Source of the DNA: Clostridia bacterium
GTDB lineage: Bacteria; Bacillota; Clostridia; Oscillospirales; Acutalibacteraceae
Length of the DNA: 9,955 bases
Reading direction: 5' to 3'
Assembly: GCA_900764115.1 (NCBI GenBank)
Contig: CAAFMR010000340.1
Location: 1 to 9,955, forward strand
The position numbers and the translations under genes were made by a program. Position 1 is the first letter of the stretch. Each line of letters begins with the position of its first letter. Positions 9,742 through 9,955 of the stretch are shown here, piece after piece. The notes under the pieces are model-generated. The model was not told where the DNA came from. It did no database searches and saw only the letters and a list, made by a program, of their open reading frames with translations.

Positions 9742-9955
9742 ATTTGATGGTGTTCATGAGAATATTCACCAGACGGCCGGGCGCCACGAAAATCAGCAGA
9801 ATGGCGATAACCAGCGCGTACAGACCGGTGGTCTCCGCGATGGCGCAGCCCATAAGCATGGTGGTGGTGACCTCCGACTTGCACTCCGGCTGCCGGCCGA
9901 TGGCCTCGCACGCCTTTGCCACAGCGTTACCTTCACCGATACCGGGGCCGATACC
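9740..9955 (-). CDS. atpE: F1Fo ATP synthase c subunit, partial, Na+-type site with two carboxylates
   Basis: The last 71 residues of the membrane rotor subunit c; the N-terminus (about 24 residues by comparison with Ilyobacter tartaricus c) lies past the right edge. Seen: the end of the first helix GIGPGIGEGNAVAKACEA, the polar loop with RQPE, and the second helix CAIAETTGLYALVIAILLIF. The essential ion-binding glutamate is the E of AETTGLY (codon 9833-9835). With T, T and Y after it this resembles Na+-binding c subunits (E65, S/T66, T67, Y70 in Ilyobacter numbering). The residue exactly 33 positions earlier, Gln32 in Ilyobacter, is a glutamate here (codon 9932-9934). This two-carboxylate pattern is like that reported for Fusobacterium nucleatum. 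Three cysteines (KACEA, PECKS, GCAIA) are also unusual. The family is certain; ion specificity is inferred. Confidence 0.95.
   Translation of the reverse strand, partial: GIGPGIGEGNAVAKACEAIGRQPECKSEVTTTMLMGCAIAETTGLYALVIAILLIFVAPGRLVNILMNTIK

Overview
The window comes from a GC-rich bacterium, most probably a high-GC anaerobic member of the Clostridia (Oscillospiraceae/Ruminococcaceae-like gut Firmicutes). That placement is inferred from strong AAGGAG-type ribosome binding sites, the atp gene order, a clostridial-type membrane-linked lipase, a GH106-like glycosidase, and a Na+-type c subunit resembling those of anaerobes. No rRNA, tRNA, mobile element, CRISPR array or pseudogene is visible, and no gene-free stretch exceeds 300 bases.

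Layout. Bases 1-4574 hold two plus-strand genes: a large, apparently cytoplasmic GH106-like glycoside hydrolase (67-3159), followed after an 89-base gap with a perfect 12-bp hairpin by a polytopic membrane protein carrying an extracytoplasmic-type lipase domain (3249-4574). Bases 4713-9955 are the minus-strand F1Fo ATP synthase operon. Read in its own direction the order is atpE (cut by the window edge), atpF, atpH, atpA, atpG, atpD, atpC, the canonical order, with spacings from 4- and 17-base overlaps to 14-base gaps. atpB (subunit a) should lie just beyond the right edge. The two blocks converge on a 44-bp perfect palindrome (4662-4705) that is very probably a bidirectional terminator.

How the genes work together. 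The seven atp genes encode the rotor (c, gamma, epsilon), the peripheral stalk (b, delta) and the catalytic head (alpha, beta) of one enzyme. All core catalytic motifs are intact. Three things are unusual. The c subunit has a glutamate at the position equivalent to Ilyobacter Gln32, in addition to the usual ion-binding glutamate, giving a two-carboxylate Na+-type site. The gamma subunit has two CxxC pairs, the second zinc-knuckle-like (CDRCGKPF). The epsilon subunit is only 90 residues and lacks the C-terminal helical domain that inhibits many bacterial enzymes. The glycosidase and the lipase have no evident functional link to the ATP synthase and appear to be neighbours by chance.

I do not see a wholly new multigene system here. 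The most interesting signals are the variant features inside the ATP synthase.
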